Source of the DNA: Nitrospira sp.
GTDB lineage: Bacteria; Nitrospirota; Nitrospiria; Nitrospirales; Nitrospiraceae
Assembly: GCA_024330925.1 (NCBI GenBank)
Contig: JANDJK010000004.1
Coordinates: 1-64,000, forward strand
Direction: 5' to 3'
DNA length: 64,000 bases
The notes below the pieces were generated by a model. That model was given only the letters and a program-made list of their open reading frames with translations. It was not told where the DNA came from and ran no database searches. Below, piece after piece: positions 8,037-17,520 of the stretch; positions within the stretch are counted from its first letter, which is position 1, and the number at the start of each line of letters is the position of its first letter. Both the position numbers and the translations under genes were made by a program.

Positions 8037-8450
8037 TCAGTGTGGTTCCTCGATGGGTTGACGGTCGTTGTAGCCGTTGGTCAGTTCATGCCACCAACGG
8101 ATTTCTTTTTCCCCAAACTTCCAGCAGAGATAGACGACTCGACCATGTCGGAGGTGGGGGAAATCACACAGCCCCACATCCAGGTCTTTGACCACAACAC
8201 CTAACTTATGGATCGTGTGGAGGCTAGTAGCGACGGCGTGCAGGGTTCTGATGTAGTGTGATCCGACCGGTGTTCCGCCTCCTTCGGAAGCCTTGGAGGC
8301 AGCGCGACGGATTTCCTGATTGATGCGGAAGAGAAAAGCTTTCCCTCTTTGAATGGTCGCCATGAGGGATTCAAGCTGTGGAATGAGTTGGTTGGCTTCC
8401 GAGAGGGAAAACAACCGCTCCTGATCCTGTTCGTGTTCGTGGTATGACAT
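8037..8450 (-). CDS. DUF2203 family protein
   Basis: The 137-aa protein matches the DUF2203 pattern: LFSLSEANQLIPQLESLM near the start, an alpha-helical middle, then GVVVKDLDVGLCDFPHLR and VYLCWKFGEKEIRWWHELTNGY. The conserved tail with Cys-Trp-Lys and the acidic/aromatic WWHEL is typical. Function is unknown; members are small cytoplasmic proteins. It is transcribed in the same direction as the YciI-like gene that follows 57 nt later and could share its message. Confidence 0.88.
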   Translation of the reverse strand: MSYHEHEQDQERLFSLSEANQLIPQLESLMATIQRGKAFLFRINQEIRRAASKASEGGGTPVGSHYIRTLHAVATSLHTIHKLGVVVKDLDVGLCDFPHLRHGRVVYLCWKFGEKEIRWWHELTNGYNDRQPIEEPH

Positions 8451-8983
8451 TCGAGGTGTGGCCGGTTGTGTACCATATTTGTTAGCTACGTCACAAGATG
8501 ACCGGGGGCGGTAGCCGGTGGATCGGGTTCATGAACAGAAATGGTTGCTAGAATGGCTGCTAGGATCGCACAGTGAGAAGATGGCGATCCTGTTGACATC
8601 CAAACAGGGGTATGAGTATCATTGCCCGTAAGATCATTCCAGTGCGAGCGCATTCTCTCCAAACATTAAGTTTCAAGTCTGGAACCTGTCTCGTAGCAAG
8701 TTCTTGCAAGCAGACAGATGAGAGAAACGGTGGTGAACCGACCAAAATTATGTTCATGCCTGATTGGACATTGAACGTGTCGAAGGTGGGGCTCTGTTCG
8801 CAGTACGGTAGAGATCTCCTGCACGGATAGTTCATTTCACTACAATCGCACAGAACGTTGGTCTCCAAATGAGCCAACAATGGGGAGAGCCGCGAACGGG
8901 CGACGCTCCGCAGGATCGACTAATGTGAACCACTGTCTAATAGGCAGTAACGTCAACCACACACAGAGGGCAAGAGGAGTCGT
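8451..8983. other. 533-bp region without a gene, containing a rho leader
   Basis: No frame here looks coding. It holds a good sigma-70-type promoter at 8593-8622, giving a predicted leader of roughly 350 nt before rho. Long rho leaders are known to serve autoregulation in other bacteria; no specific structure is visible to me here. Confidence 0.55.
8593..8622 (+). promoter_or_regulatory. sigma-70-type promoter, likely for rho
   Basis: TTGACA at 8593-8598 (perfect -35), an 18-nt spacer, and TATCAT at 8617-8622. The next plus-strand gene is rho at 8984. Confidence 0.55.
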
Positions 8984-10255
8984 ATGTCGGTAGCAAAGGG
9001 AGAGGTTATGCATCTTGCAGAGTTAAAACAGAAGTCGATTGCGGAGCTCAATGAAGTGGCCCGTGAGCTGAAAATTGAGGGAGCCGCCAATTTGAGAAAA
9101 CAGGAGTTAATCTTTGCAATTTTGCAAGCGCAGACGGAGAAAAACGGAGTCGTCTTCGGCGAGGGTGTGCTGGAAACGCTTCCTGACGGCTTCGGCTTTT
9201 TACGCGCTCCAGATTCCAATTATCTCCCTGGCCCCGATGATATCTACATTTCCCCCTCGCAAATTAGGCGGTTCAACCTCCGGACCGGTGACATCGTGTC
9301 CGGGCAGATTCGTCCTCCTAAAGAAAGCGAGCGGTATTTCGCCCTGCTCAAAGTTGAAAAGGTCAATTATGAAGATCCAGAGGTAGCGCGGGACAAAATC
9401 CTGTTCGACAACTTGACTCCTCTCTATCCGGAAGAACGACTCAATCTGGAATTCGATCGCGAGGAATATTGTACAAGGGTGTTGGAATTGGTAACCCCGA
9501 TTGGGAAGGGACAGCGTGGGTTGATCGTTGCTGCACCCCGTACAGGAAAAACCATGATGCTGCAGGCGATCGCGCGAGCCATTCTCAAAAATCATCCCGA
9601 AGTGATGCTGATCGTTCTGCTCATCGACGAGCGGCCGGAAGAGGTGACGGACTGGCAGCGGCAGGTCAAAGCGGAAGTCATCAGTTCGACGTTTGACGAG
9701 CCGGCGCAACGTCATGCGCAAGTGGCGGAAATGGTCCTGGAAAAAGCAAAGCGGTTGGTTGAACACAAGCGCGACGTTGTTATTTTGTTGGACAGCATTA
9801 CGCGGTTGGCGCGAGCGTACAATACCATTGCTCCTCCCAGCGGCAAGGTCTTGTCGGGCGGTCTCGACTCCAATGCGCTACAGCGGCCGAAACGGTTCTT
9901 TGGAGCGGCTCGCAACATCGAAAATGGAGGAAGCTTGACAATTATTGCAACGGCGCTGGTAGATACGGGCAGTCGTATGGACGACGTGATCTTTGAAGAG
10001 TTCAAAGGGACCGGCAATATGGAGGTTCATCTGGATCGACGGCTGGCCGACAAGCGGCTGTTCCCCGCCATCGATATTAGCCAATCGGGCACCCGCAAGG
10101 AGGAATTGCTAGTGGACAAGGATCGGCTCAATAAGATGTGGATCCTGCGGAAGGTGCTGAGTCCGCTAGGCACAATGGAAGCTATGGAGTTTCTGTTGGA
10201 CAAAATCCAGGGAACCAAGAACAACCAGGAATTTTTACAGTCTATGAACCGCTAA
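8984..10255 (+). CDS. rho: transcription termination factor Rho
   Basis: Hexameric RNA-dependent helicase that ends untranslated transcripts. The N-terminal Rho_N helix bundle ([19 protein letters not shown]) is followed by the cold-shock-like RNA-binding domain ([18 protein letters not shown], about residues 60-130) and the RecA-like ATPase core. The P-loop AAPRTGKT spans about 183-190; [15 protein letters not shown] and [17 protein letters not shown] mark the Walker B region, and [20 protein letters not shown] and [11 protein letters not shown] mark the RNA-contacting loops. The 423-residue length is normal. A GAGGAG site supports ATG 8984; the conserved family start would fit ATG 9008 equally well. 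Confidence 0.98.
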   Translation: MSVAKGEVMHLAELKQKSIAELNEVARELKIEGAANLRKQELIFAILQAQTEKNGVVFGEGVLETLPDGFGFLRAPDSNYLPGPDDIYISPSQIRRFNLRTGDIVSGQIRPPKESERYFALLKVEKVNYEDPEVARDKILFDNLTPLYPEERLNLEFDREEYCTRVLELVTPIGKGQRGLIVAAPRTGKTMMLQAIARAILKNHPEVMLIVLLIDERPEEVTDWQRQVKAEVISSTFDEPAQRHAQVAEMVLEKAKRLVEHKRDVVILLDSITRLARAYNTIAPPSGKVLSGGLDSNALQRPKRFFGAARNIENGGSLTIIATALVDTGSRMDDVIFEEFKGTGNMEVHLDRRLADKRLFPAIDISQSGTRKEELLVDKDRLNKMWILRKVLSPLGTMEAMEFLLDKIQGTKNNQEFLQSMNR

Positions 10256-10354
10256 GTCCCAGACGATCGATGTCCAGCCAAGCGTTGGGAAGATAGCGGA
10301 GGAGGGGCAAGCGGATGACCGTGAGCACGATCTGCGGAAAGGAGCGACAAAGCC

Positions 10355-10561
10355 ATGAAAAAGGGAATTCATCCAGTTTATCGGGCAGCCACAGTCCATT
10401 GTGCCTGTGGGAACTCTTTTAAGACCCGGAGTACTATTGGAGATATCAGTGTAGACATCTGTTCGAACTGTCATCCGTTCTTTACTGGCACCCAGAAGAT
10501 CGTCGATACGGAGGGACGTGTCGAGCGGTTCAAGAAGAAATATGCCAAGAAAGCCAAGTAG
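10355..10561 (+). CDS. rpmE: 50S ribosomal protein L31
   Basis: This 68-residue protein has the L31 pattern [20 protein letters not shown] and ends in a basic KKKYAKKAK tail. The four zinc ligands of the zinc-containing (C+) form are present: C16, C18, C36 and C39. It is preceded by a GGAAAGGAG site and followed directly by a strong intrinsic terminator at 10577. It sits between rho and prfA, a common arrangement. Confidence 0.98.
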   Translation: MKKGIHPVYRAATVHCACGNSFKTRSTIGDISVDICSNCHPFFTGTQKIVDTEGRVERFKKKYAKKAK

Positions 10562-10576
10562 CACCAGTTGGGGCAG

Positions 10577-10613
10577 GAGACCCTGTTTCGCCTGAAACAG
10601 GGTCTCTTTGTTT
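10577..10613 (+). terminator. intrinsic terminator after rpmE
   Basis: GAGACCCTGTTTC at 10577-10589 pairs perfectly with GAAACAGGGTCTC at 10594-10606 around a GCCT loop and is followed by TTTGTTT. It stands 16 nt after the rpmE stop. Confidence 0.9.
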
Positions 10614-10655
10614 ATGAAGGTCAGTTTATGTTGAGAAGATGAGAGGGCCACTTCC

Positions 10656-11753
10656 GTGGAAGCCACGTTGCGCAAAAAATGGGAAGCCGCTGTGTGTCGT
10701 TATCAGGAATTGACGGATCAGTTGATGAACCCGTCGGTGGCAACCCAACCGGCCTTGTTGAAGAAATTGACCAAGGAACGGGCCGACTTGGAAGCAGTGG
10801 CACGGTTGTTTGACGCCTATCGGGCGATTGAGAAACAGTTGGTAGAAACTGCGCAAATTCTGGCCGATCCGACAGCGGGTGACGAACTGCATCAGATGGC
10901 TCAGGAAGAAACGGCACAATTGGAGCGACAACGTCGGGAACTGGAGGAGCAGGCGGCTAATCTGCTGATCCCGAAAGATCCACGGGATGAGAAGAACGTG
11001 GTTTTGGAAATTCGGGCGGGTGCGGGTGGCGACGAGGCTGCGCTGTTTGCCGGGGACTTGTTTCGTCTCTACACGAAGTATGCGGAAAAAAAAGGATTGA
11101 AAGTCGATATCGTTGAGGCATCCGAAACCGGCATTGGCGGGTATAAGACCATCGTCGCGCTTATTGAAGGCAAAGGCGCGTACAGCTATTTCAAGTACGA
11201 GGCTGGGGTCCATCGTGTGCAACGGGTGCCGGTCACCGAAGCATCCGGTCGCATCCATACCTCCACCGTGACCGTCGCTGTCATGCCAGAAGTAGATGAG
11301 GTCGACGTGCAAATCGATCCCAAGGACCTGCGAATCGATACCTTCTGCTCATCAGGCGCCGGTGGGCAGAGTGTCAACACCACATACTCGGCTGTTCGTA
11401 TTACTCACATTCCGACGGGCCTTGTTGTCACCTGTCAGGATGAACGGTCGCAACTCAAAAATCGTGCTAAAGCGATGCGCACGCTGCGAGCCCGCATTGT
11501 CGAGGCGGAACGGCAAAAACAGGAAGCGGAGATTGCCCAGAGTCGGCGGGCGCAGGTGGGAACCGGTGACAGAAGCGAAAAGATTCGCACCTACAACTTT
11601 CCGCAGAATCGTGTGACAGACCATCGGGTGGGGGTGACTCTGTATACCCTGGATGCTGTCTTGGAGGGAGATCTTGACGAGATTATTCAGGTGTTGCGGG
11701 TGCATCAACAGACGGAAGCCGTACCGGCAGAGATCTGTATCGATGGACGGTAG
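10656..11753 (+). CDS. prfA: peptide chain release factor 1
   Basis: RF1 recognises UAA and UAG stop codons and triggers peptide release. The 365-residue protein starts with GTG at 10656. The catalytic GGQ lies at residues 236-238 (SSGAGGQSVNTTYSAVR), the codon-recognition tripeptide is P192-V193-T194 (the PxT type of RF1, not the SPF of RF2), and GRIHTSTVTVAVMPE follows it. The glutamine of GGQ is the usual substrate of PrmC, encoded next, 8 nt downstream. No frameshift site is seen. Confidence 0.98.
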   Translation: MEATLRKKWEAAVCRYQELTDQLMNPSVATQPALLKKLTKERADLEAVARLFDAYRAIEKQLVETAQILADPTAGDELHQMAQEETAQLERQRRELEEQAANLLIPKDPRDEKNVVLEIRAGAGGDEAALFAGDLFRLYTKYAEKKGLKVDIVEASETGIGGYKTIVALIEGKGAYSYFKYEAGVHRVQRVPVTEASGRIHTSTVTVAVMPEVDEVDVQIDPKDLRIDTFCSSGAGGQSVNTTYSAVRITHIPTGLVVTCQDERSQLKNRAKAMRTLRARIVEAERQKQEAEIAQSRRAQVGTGDRSEKIRTYNFPQNRVTDHRVGVTLYTLDAVLEGDLDEIIQVLRVHQQTEAVPAEICIDGR

Positions 11754-11761
11754 CCACGATT

Positions 11762-12643
11762 ATGATGGAATCGCAGACCATAGGGGCGTTACTTGGCTGG
11801 GCTAGAGGAACACTGAAGGATGCTGGGATCGACAATGCGGAGCAGGAGTCGCAATGGCTCATTACCCATGCCCTAGGCATGAAAAGCCATCAGTTGGTGG
11901 CGAGGAGAGAACAATCAGTTGCGGAAGAGCTCTGGGCTCGAGCGACTTCGCTGGTGACAAGGCGATCGGCGCGGGAACCGCTTCAGTACATCCTTGGGAC
12001 CCAGGAATTTTGTGGCCTTGAATTTTGTGTCACGCCGGCGGTGTTGATTCCCCGCCCGGAGACCGAATTGCTGGTCCAAGAAGTGCTCAGGATCGTCGAT
12101 CTCAACCACGAAGATGTGGTAGTGGATGTCGGAACGGGATCAGGATGTGTGGCCGTTACGCTGGCCACCATCTTGGCCAAGGCCCGTATTCTGGCAGTGG
12201 ATCGGTTGCCGGACGCGTTGGCTGTGGCACAAGCCAATGCGAAACGCCACGGCGTTCTTCACCGGATCGAATGGATGGAAGGGGATCTGTTGGCTCCGCT
12301 GGAGGAACGAGGACTCAAGGGGAAGGTCGATATTATTGTGAGTAATCCGCCCTATCTCTCGGAGGCGGAATGGGAGCAGTTGCCGCCAGAAGTGCGACAG
12401 TTTGAACCGCGGTCGGCCTTGGTTGCTGGGCCGACTGGTACGGAATATCACGAGCGGTTGCTGCGAGACTCGTTGAGCTACCTCACGCCGAGCGGCACGC
12501 TGGTGATGGAAATTGGATGTGGGCAATTGCCAACGGTCTGTCGGTTGATAGAGGCTAGCGGGGGCTATGGCCCTGTGCGGGTGGTTAAGGATGAAACCGG
12601 CATTGATCGTACCGTTGTCGTACAACGGCTGGAGACGAAATAG
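11762..12643 (+). CDS. prmC: release factor glutamine methyltransferase PrmC (HemK)
   Basis: SAM-dependent enzyme that methylates the glutamine of the release-factor GGQ motif. It has the N-terminal helical domain (about 80 aa) and the Rossmann methyltransferase domain with VVDVGTGSGCVAVTLA as the SAM-binding glycine motif and the diagnostic N195-P-P-Y198. RDSLSYLTPSGTLVMEIG lies near the end. The length of 293 aa is normal. Two consecutive ATG codons (11762 and 11765) make the exact start uncertain by one residue. Adjacent to prfA, its substrate gene. Confidence 0.97.
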   Translation: MMESQTIGALLGWARGTLKDAGIDNAEQESQWLITHALGMKSHQLVARREQSVAEELWARATSLVTRRSAREPLQYILGTQEFCGLEFCVTPAVLIPRPETELLVQEVLRIVDLNHEDVVVDVGTGSGCVAVTLATILAKARILAVDRLPDALAVAQANAKRHGVLHRIEWMEGDLLAPLEERGLKGKVDIIVSNPPYLSEAEWEQLPPEVRQFEPRSALVAGPTGTEYHERLLRDSLSYLTPSGTLVMEIGCGQLPTVCRLIEASGGYGPVRVVKDETGIDRTVVVQRLETK

Positions 12644-12658
12644 GGAGCAACGCCGCTA

Positions 12659-13948
12659 GTGGATACGATCGTCATCACCGGAGGAAATCGGCTGCAGGGC
12701 CAAGTTCGAATTAGCGGGGCGAAAAACTCTGCGTTGCCCATCCTGGCATCAACGATTCTGAGCGATGGCGAATGTGTCGTGACCAACGTGCCGCGCGTGG
12801 TTGATGTGGTCACGATGGAGAAATTGCTGCGGATTTTTGGTGCGACGGTGTGGCATGAAGACCATCGTGTGGTTGTGTGGCCTGAGACGATCCACTCTAC
12901 CGAGGCTCCCTATGATCTTGTGAAGACGATGCGGGCTTCGATCTTGACGTTGGGGCCGTTGGTGGCTCGTTGGGGTCGGGCCAAAGTTTCTCTGCCTGGC
13001 GGTTGCGCTATCGGGTCTCGGCCCGTCAACCTTCATTTGGCTGGGTTGGCCAAACTAGGCGCTGATATCGCTCTGGAGCACGGTTACATCACCGCCAAGG
13101 CCAAACGATTGAAAGGTGCACGGATTTACTGCGATACCCCAACGGTGACCGGAACGGAAAATCTCATGATGGCGGCGTCACTCGCGGAAGGGACCACCGT
13201 CCTGGAAAACGCGGCCAAAGAGCCAGAAGTGATTGATCTGGCTAATTTCCTGATCAAGCGTGGTGCACGGATTGATGGGGTGGGGACAGACAGAGTCACG
13301 ATTGAGGGGGTGCCGGATTTGCGAGGAGGAGATCATGAAGTGATTCCCGACCGGATCGAAGCCGGCACCTATTTGGCTGCTGGAGCCATGACAGGTGGCG
13401 ATGTGACGGTCACTCATTGTCGGGCGGCGGATCTGGAAGCCGTGCTGATGAAACTGCGAGAGGCGGGGGCTGAGATTCAGGCAGAAAAGGAATGGGTGCG
13501 GGTGATGGCGCCCTCCCGGCTTAAGGCGACCAATGTCCGAACATTGCCCTATCCAGGCTTCCCGACCGATATGCAGGCGCAAATGGTCGCGTTAATGTGC
13601 TTGGCCGAAGGAACCAGCGTGGTAACGGAAACGGTGTTCGAAAGCCGGTTCATGCACGTGGAAGAATTGCGGCGAATGGGCGCTGATATTCGTGTTGAGG
13701 GCAATCGACTGGTGGTCACGGGGCGAAACAGCTTGACTGGTGCTCCGGTAATGGCGTCGGATCTTCGCGCCAGCGCTGGACTCATTATTGCTGGACTGGC
13801 GGCCAAGGGCACCACTGAGGTTCACCGTGTCTATCATCTTGATCGAGGGTATGAGCGGATGGAGGAAAAACTTCGTGGGTTGGGTGCTCAGGTCGAGCGC
13901 CGCAAAGGGAGTGCGACGATCACCGTCGCTGTGGGAAGCGGATGCTGA
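12659..13948 (+). CDS. murA: UDP-N-acetylglucosamine 1-carboxyvinyltransferase
   Basis: Catalyses the first committed step of peptidoglycan synthesis, transfer of enolpyruvate to UDP-GlcNAc in the cytoplasm. It begins with GTG at 12659 ([21 protein letters not shown]). The active-site cysteine, target of fosfomycin, is C116 in [13 protein letters not shown], so no natural Asp substitution is present. The typical six-fold beta-alpha-beta repeats continue to a C-terminal [14 protein letters not shown] motif. The length of 429 aa is normal. Its end overlaps the start of hisG by 7 nt, an unusual neighbour for a cell-wall gene. Confidence 0.97.
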   Translation: MDTIVITGGNRLQGQVRISGAKNSALPILASTILSDGECVVTNVPRVVDVVTMEKLLRIFGATVWHEDHRVVVWPETIHSTEAPYDLVKTMRASILTLGPLVARWGRAKVSLPGGCAIGSRPVNLHLAGLAKLGADIALEHGYITAKAKRLKGARIYCDTPTVTGTENLMMAASLAEGTTVLENAAKEPEVIDLANFLIKRGARIDGVGTDRVTIEGVPDLRGGDHEVIPDRIEAGTYLAAGAMTGGDVTVTHCRAADLEAVLMKLREAGAEIQAEKEWVRVMAPSRLKATNVRTLPYPGFPTDMQAQMVALMCLAEGTSVVTETVFESRFMHVEELRRMGADIRVEGNRLVVTGRNSLTGAPVMASDLRASAGLIIAGLAAKGTTEVHRVYHLDRGYERMEEKLRGLGAQVERRKGSATITVAVGSGC

Positions 13949-14646
13949 CGATTGCCTTATCCAAAGGAAAACTCAGTGAATCGGCAGTGGAGATCTTTCG
14001 ACGGGCCGGGTATGTAAAAGAGGTTGACGGGTTGGCCGGCGAGAGCCGGCGGCTCGTGTTTGAGTGTCGTGCCGCCGGGATCACGTTTCTTATTGTTCGC
14101 CCCAGTGACGTGCCCACCTATGTAGAGTATGGCGGTGCCGATGCGGGGATTGTGGGGAAAGACGTCCTGATGGAGCACGATGCCGATGTCTATGAGCCGT
14201 TGGATTTGGGGATTGGAGCGTGTAGAATCTCCGTTGCTGCTCTTAAGGGCGAAGGGGTGCGGAGCCGATTGTCGTCCAAAGTCTGTGTTGCCACGAAATA
14301 TCCAAAGATTACAGAACGGTTTTTTAATCAGCGCGGTGTTCCCGTTGAAATTATCAAACTGTATGGTTCTATCGAACTGGCTCCGGTGGTGGGCTTGGCT
14401 GATTGGATTGTGGATGTGGTGGAAACCGGTAATACGCTGAAAGCGCATGATCTTGTTGAATTAGAAGTGATTGCTCACTCAACGGCGCGGTTAATTGTCA
14501 ATCGAGCCAGCTTTCGGCTCAAGCATCGCCCGTTGCGGGAATTGATCGAGCGACTGCGGGTGGTTTCGAAAGGACGAAAAGCGGTGTGTGAGGCAGGACC
14601 TTTGCCGGGTGAGTGCATAAACAGGGAAAAGGCAGCACGCGCATGA
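13942..14646 (+). CDS. hisG: ATP phosphoribosyltransferase, short form
   Basis: First step of histidine synthesis: ATP + PRPP to phosphoribosyl-ATP. At 234 residues it is the short form (HisG_S), with [10 protein letters not shown] at the start, GADAGIVGKDVL, and the PRPP-loop-like ADWIVDVVETGNTLKAHDL. Short HisG enzymes lack the C-terminal regulatory domain and usually need HisZ; no hisZ lies in this window. The ATG overlaps the end of murA, and the stop overlaps the hisD start (ATGA), so translation is probably coupled. Confidence 0.96.
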   Translation: MLTIALSKGKLSESAVEIFRRAGYVKEVDGLAGESRRLVFECRAAGITFLIVRPSDVPTYVEYGGADAGIVGKDVLMEHDADVYEPLDLGIGACRISVAALKGEGVRSRLSSKVCVATKYPKITERFFNQRGVPVEIIKLYGSIELAPVVGLADWIVDVVETGNTLKAHDLVELEVIAHSTARLIVNRASFRLKHRPLRELIERLRVVSKGRKAVCEAGPLPGECINREKAARA

Positions 14647-15926
14647 AAATTGTGACCCAAGCGGATCGGGGGTTTGAATCGGCACTGAAGAAGGCCTCCT
14701 TGCGCGGACTCACGGCCAGAGCATCGGTGGAGAAGGCCGTGCGTACGATTCTCCAGACTGTCGAGCGAGGTGGCGACAAGGCTATTATTCGGTATACGAA
14801 GCAGTTTGATCGGGTTGCCTTGAAAGCCGACGACCTGCGGATCACGCCGGATGACATAAAGAACGCCTATTTCCGTATTCGCAAGGATGAGGGCGATGCG
14901 CTGCGGCTTGCGGCTCGTCGAATCACGGCGTTTCATGAACGTCAGCGTGTGAAAACCTGGATGTATCAGGACGGTGACGCGACGCTGGGACAGCTTGTCA
15001 CGCCGATCGATGCCGTGGGGGTCTATGTTCCAGGGGGAAAAGCCGTTTATCCGTCGTCGGTCTTGATGTGCGCTATCCCCGCCAAAGTAGCCGGTGTGCG
15101 GCGCATCGTGATGGTCACGCCTCCGCAAAAAGACGGGATCAATCCCTACCTGCTTGTGGCGGCCGATATTGCAGGAGTGACGGAGATTTATCGTATGGGC
15201 GGCGTGCAAGCACTGGCAGCACTGGCGTATGGGACTCAAACGATCCAGCGGGTTGATAAAATTGTCGGCCCTGGCAACATCTATGTGGCTACCGCCAAGC
15301 GATTGCTCTACGGCACTGTCGGCATTGACATGATTGCGGGACCCAGCGAATTGCTGGTGGTGGCGGATGAGCAGGCCAATCCCTCTCATGTCGCTGCTGA
15401 CCTGTTATGCGAAGCCGAACATGATGAAGAGGCGCAAGTCTTCCTCGTGACGACCTCGGAACGGATGGCGAAGGACGTCTCCAAGGCGATCGAGCATCAG
15501 TTAAAAGGGTTGCAGCGGGGAAAAATTGCCGGGAAAGCTATAGCCCGCCACGCTGTCGCCTTTGTAGTGCCGACCATGGAAGAAGCGATCGATGTGGCTA
15601 ATCGAATTGCTGCGGAACATGTCACTCTCTCCGTAGACAACCCTTTCGACTATCTGGACAAGATTCGCCATGCTGGTGCGCTGTTTCTGGGCCGCTATAC
15701 CCCGCCGTCGGTGGCGGATTACATCGCAGGGCCTAATCATGTGTTGCCGACAGGAGGCAGTGCGCGCTTCTTTTCGCCTCTTTCCGTGATCGATTATGTG
15801 AAGGTTAGCAATCTGGTGTACTACACCAAGCAGGAACTGGCAAAAGTGAAAGATTCCTTGTTGCGACTTGCCTATATTGAAGGATTCGACGCTCACGCCA
15901 AGTCGGCCCAGAGCAGATTGTTATGA
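14643..15926 (+). CDS. hisD: histidinol dehydrogenase
   Basis: Oxidises histidinol to histidine in two NAD-dependent steps, using a zinc ion. The start at ATG 14643 overlaps the hisG stop; the frame is open back to a GTG at 14613 but the ATG matches the usual N-terminus (MKIVTQAD). Conserved pieces include IDAVGVYVPGGKAVYPSSVLM, IVGPGNIYVATAKR, IDMIAGPSELLVVAD, EAEHDEEAQ and the closing GPNHVLPTGGSARF. The length of 427 aa is typical. Stop overlaps hisB start. Confidence 0.97.
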   Translation: MKIVTQADRGFESALKKASLRGLTARASVEKAVRTILQTVERGGDKAIIRYTKQFDRVALKADDLRITPDDIKNAYFRIRKDEGDALRLAARRITAFHERQRVKTWMYQDGDATLGQLVTPIDAVGVYVPGGKAVYPSSVLMCAIPAKVAGVRRIVMVTPPQKDGINPYLLVAADIAGVTEIYRMGGVQALAALAYGTQTIQRVDKIVGPGNIYVATAKRLLYGTVGIDMIAGPSELLVVADEQANPSHVAADLLCEAEHDEEAQVFLVTTSERMAKDVSKAIEHQLKGLQRGKIAGKAIARHAVAFVVPTMEEAIDVANRIAAEHVTLSVDNPFDYLDKIRHAGALFLGRYTPPSVADYIAGPNHVLPTGGSARFFSPLSVIDYVKVSNLVYYTKQELAKVKDSLLRLAYIEGFDAHAKSAQSRLL

Positions 15927-16531
15927 GCTCCGATGGTTCCGCGCCCCGCCGCGCCACCAGTCACCGTACAACGAAGGAAACCGACATTCGGGTGGAATGG
16001 GCATTGGACGGCACGGGTCAGGGTGTCATTGAGACCGGTATTCGGTTTCTGGACCATATGCTGGAACTGCTGGCGAAGCATGGTTTCTTCGATCTGACGG
16101 TGCAAGCCAAGGGCGATCTGGACATCGATGAGCACCATACAGTTGAAGATGTGGGCATCGTTATGGGCCAAGTCTTGCAGCAGGCCCTAGGCACTAAGGC
16201 GGGAATCAAACGATTCGGGTTTGCCTCGGTCCCGCTCGATGAAACGTTGGCTCAGGTCACGGTCGATCTCAGCGGGAGACCGTTTCTCGTGTATCACGTC
16301 GTCTTGCCGGCTCGCAGGATTAAGTCGTTCGATCTCGGCTTATTCGAAGATTTCTTTCAAGCGTTTGTCACCCACGGCGGGCTCACTCTGCACATCAACC
16401 TGCTGTACGGGCGCAATCCACATCACATTATGGAAGCCATCTTCAAGGCGCTGGCCAAGGCTCTCGATCAGGCGACCATGCCGGAAGAACGTTTGGCTGG
16501 TACGGTGCTTTCGACGAAAGGGATGTTGTAG
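15923..16531 (+). CDS. hisB: imidazoleglycerol-phosphate dehydratase
   Basis: Removes water from imidazole-glycerol phosphate. It is the monofunctional form (202 aa) without the HisB phosphatase domain; a separate histidinol-phosphatase is not visible here. Metal-binding histidine motifs are present: GIRFLDHMLELLAKHG, DEHHTVEDVGI and, in the second half, AFVTHGGLTLHINLLYGRNPHHIMEAIFKALAKAL. The start overlaps the hisD stop by 4 nt (ATGA). A gap of nearly 1 kb separates it from hisH. Confidence 0.97.
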   Translation: MSSDGSAPRRATSHRTTKETDIRVEWALDGTGQGVIETGIRFLDHMLELLAKHGFFDLTVQAKGDLDIDEHHTVEDVGIVMGQVLQQALGTKAGIKRFGFASVPLDETLAQVTVDLSGRPFLVYHVVLPARRIKSFDLGLFEDFFQAFVTHGGLTLHINLLYGRNPHHIMEAIFKALAKALDQATMPEERLAGTVLSTKGML

Positions 16532-17520
16532 GCCGTCACGGATTCTCTTATCGATCAGCCCTGCCGTCTGTGTTCCCTGTCGTGAGGAGAGACGCCATGA
16601 CAGGAGGCTAGGCTATAGGGTCAGGGCCATCTGAACGCCTGCGGCTTCGACAGACTACCGGCGGGAAATTTTCAGACCCCTCGGGGCAAAATAACATCGA
16701 CCCGTTGCCAGTTTGTTCATGGCACAACTGATAACATGGTTCTCATCCGAGAAACTAAGAAACCAACGATTCCGGTTGTGGCTCATGAGCGCAGGAGAGT
16801 GTCATCTTCTGTCCGTTCGTGGTTAAAAACGGTGCGTTCATCGGAAGCCAGTGATCGTTTCGGTCGGTTCCTGCATCAAGAAATGATGCCGTTGCTATAA
16901 ATTCCGCTTCCCTTCTCGAACTCGTTCTAACCGTTTGTGCGCGAGATTAGGCAGTCGTCGTCTCATCCGAGATCTCTTGTGAGTAGTGGCTTGGTTGGTA
17001 GGAGATGCCCAGCAACCTCGGCAATTTTCCATAAGATTTGCCTCGTCTATAAAAGAAGTTGGGGGAACTTGATGGAAGTCGTGAATCCCTCTCGTCGTTT
17101 CTGAGAAGGTCCCGGGTACAGTTTGGCAGTGAACGATGAAACAGTTCGGAAGTCGCTTGGGAGTGTGGTGGTAATCGGGGCGATTTCTCGATTGAGGGGG
17201 AGGGCGCGTGGGGCGCTACGCACGGAACCGACCCAGTCTTGCGAGTGAACTGCAAGAGCTTCCAGGAAGATGTCCACAGGAGAGAGAGGAGGAGAGAGAC
17301 GCGACTGTTCTGCGATGCACCGACTTTCCGCCAGCCCACGGCATACGTGCTAGACAGAGGTGGGCAATCGTTTGCCGGACGTACTTGCTCAATCTCTTCT
17401 CAGGGCCACTGATAGCGGGAGGTCCTGTCAATCTTTGGCTACGCTCGCTAGATTGGTAGTGGCATGATCCCCCAAGATACGGTATTGTTACCCCTCTTCA
17501 CGGAGGGGAAGTCTATTTGT
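16532..17520. other. 989-bp gap inside the histidine gene cluster
   Basis: No frame on either strand looks like a real gene; the candidates are short and lack family resemblance. The region interrupts an otherwise tightly overlapped his series. The last part carries a CCCCTC..GAGGGG hairpin at 17491-17508 that partly covers the likely hisH ribosome-binding site. Insertion-and-decay of a gene is a possible origin, but I see no recognisable remnant. Confidence 0.55.

Noticed and set aside
10626-11312. 228-codon minus-strand frame over prfA
   Set aside because: Antisense to a clear release-factor gene.
14475-15389. 304-codon minus-strand frame over hisD
   Set aside because: Antisense shadow of hisD; no motifs.
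16947-17339. 130-codon minus-strand frame in the his gap
   Set aside because: No recognisable family and no start site support; composition looks non-coding.
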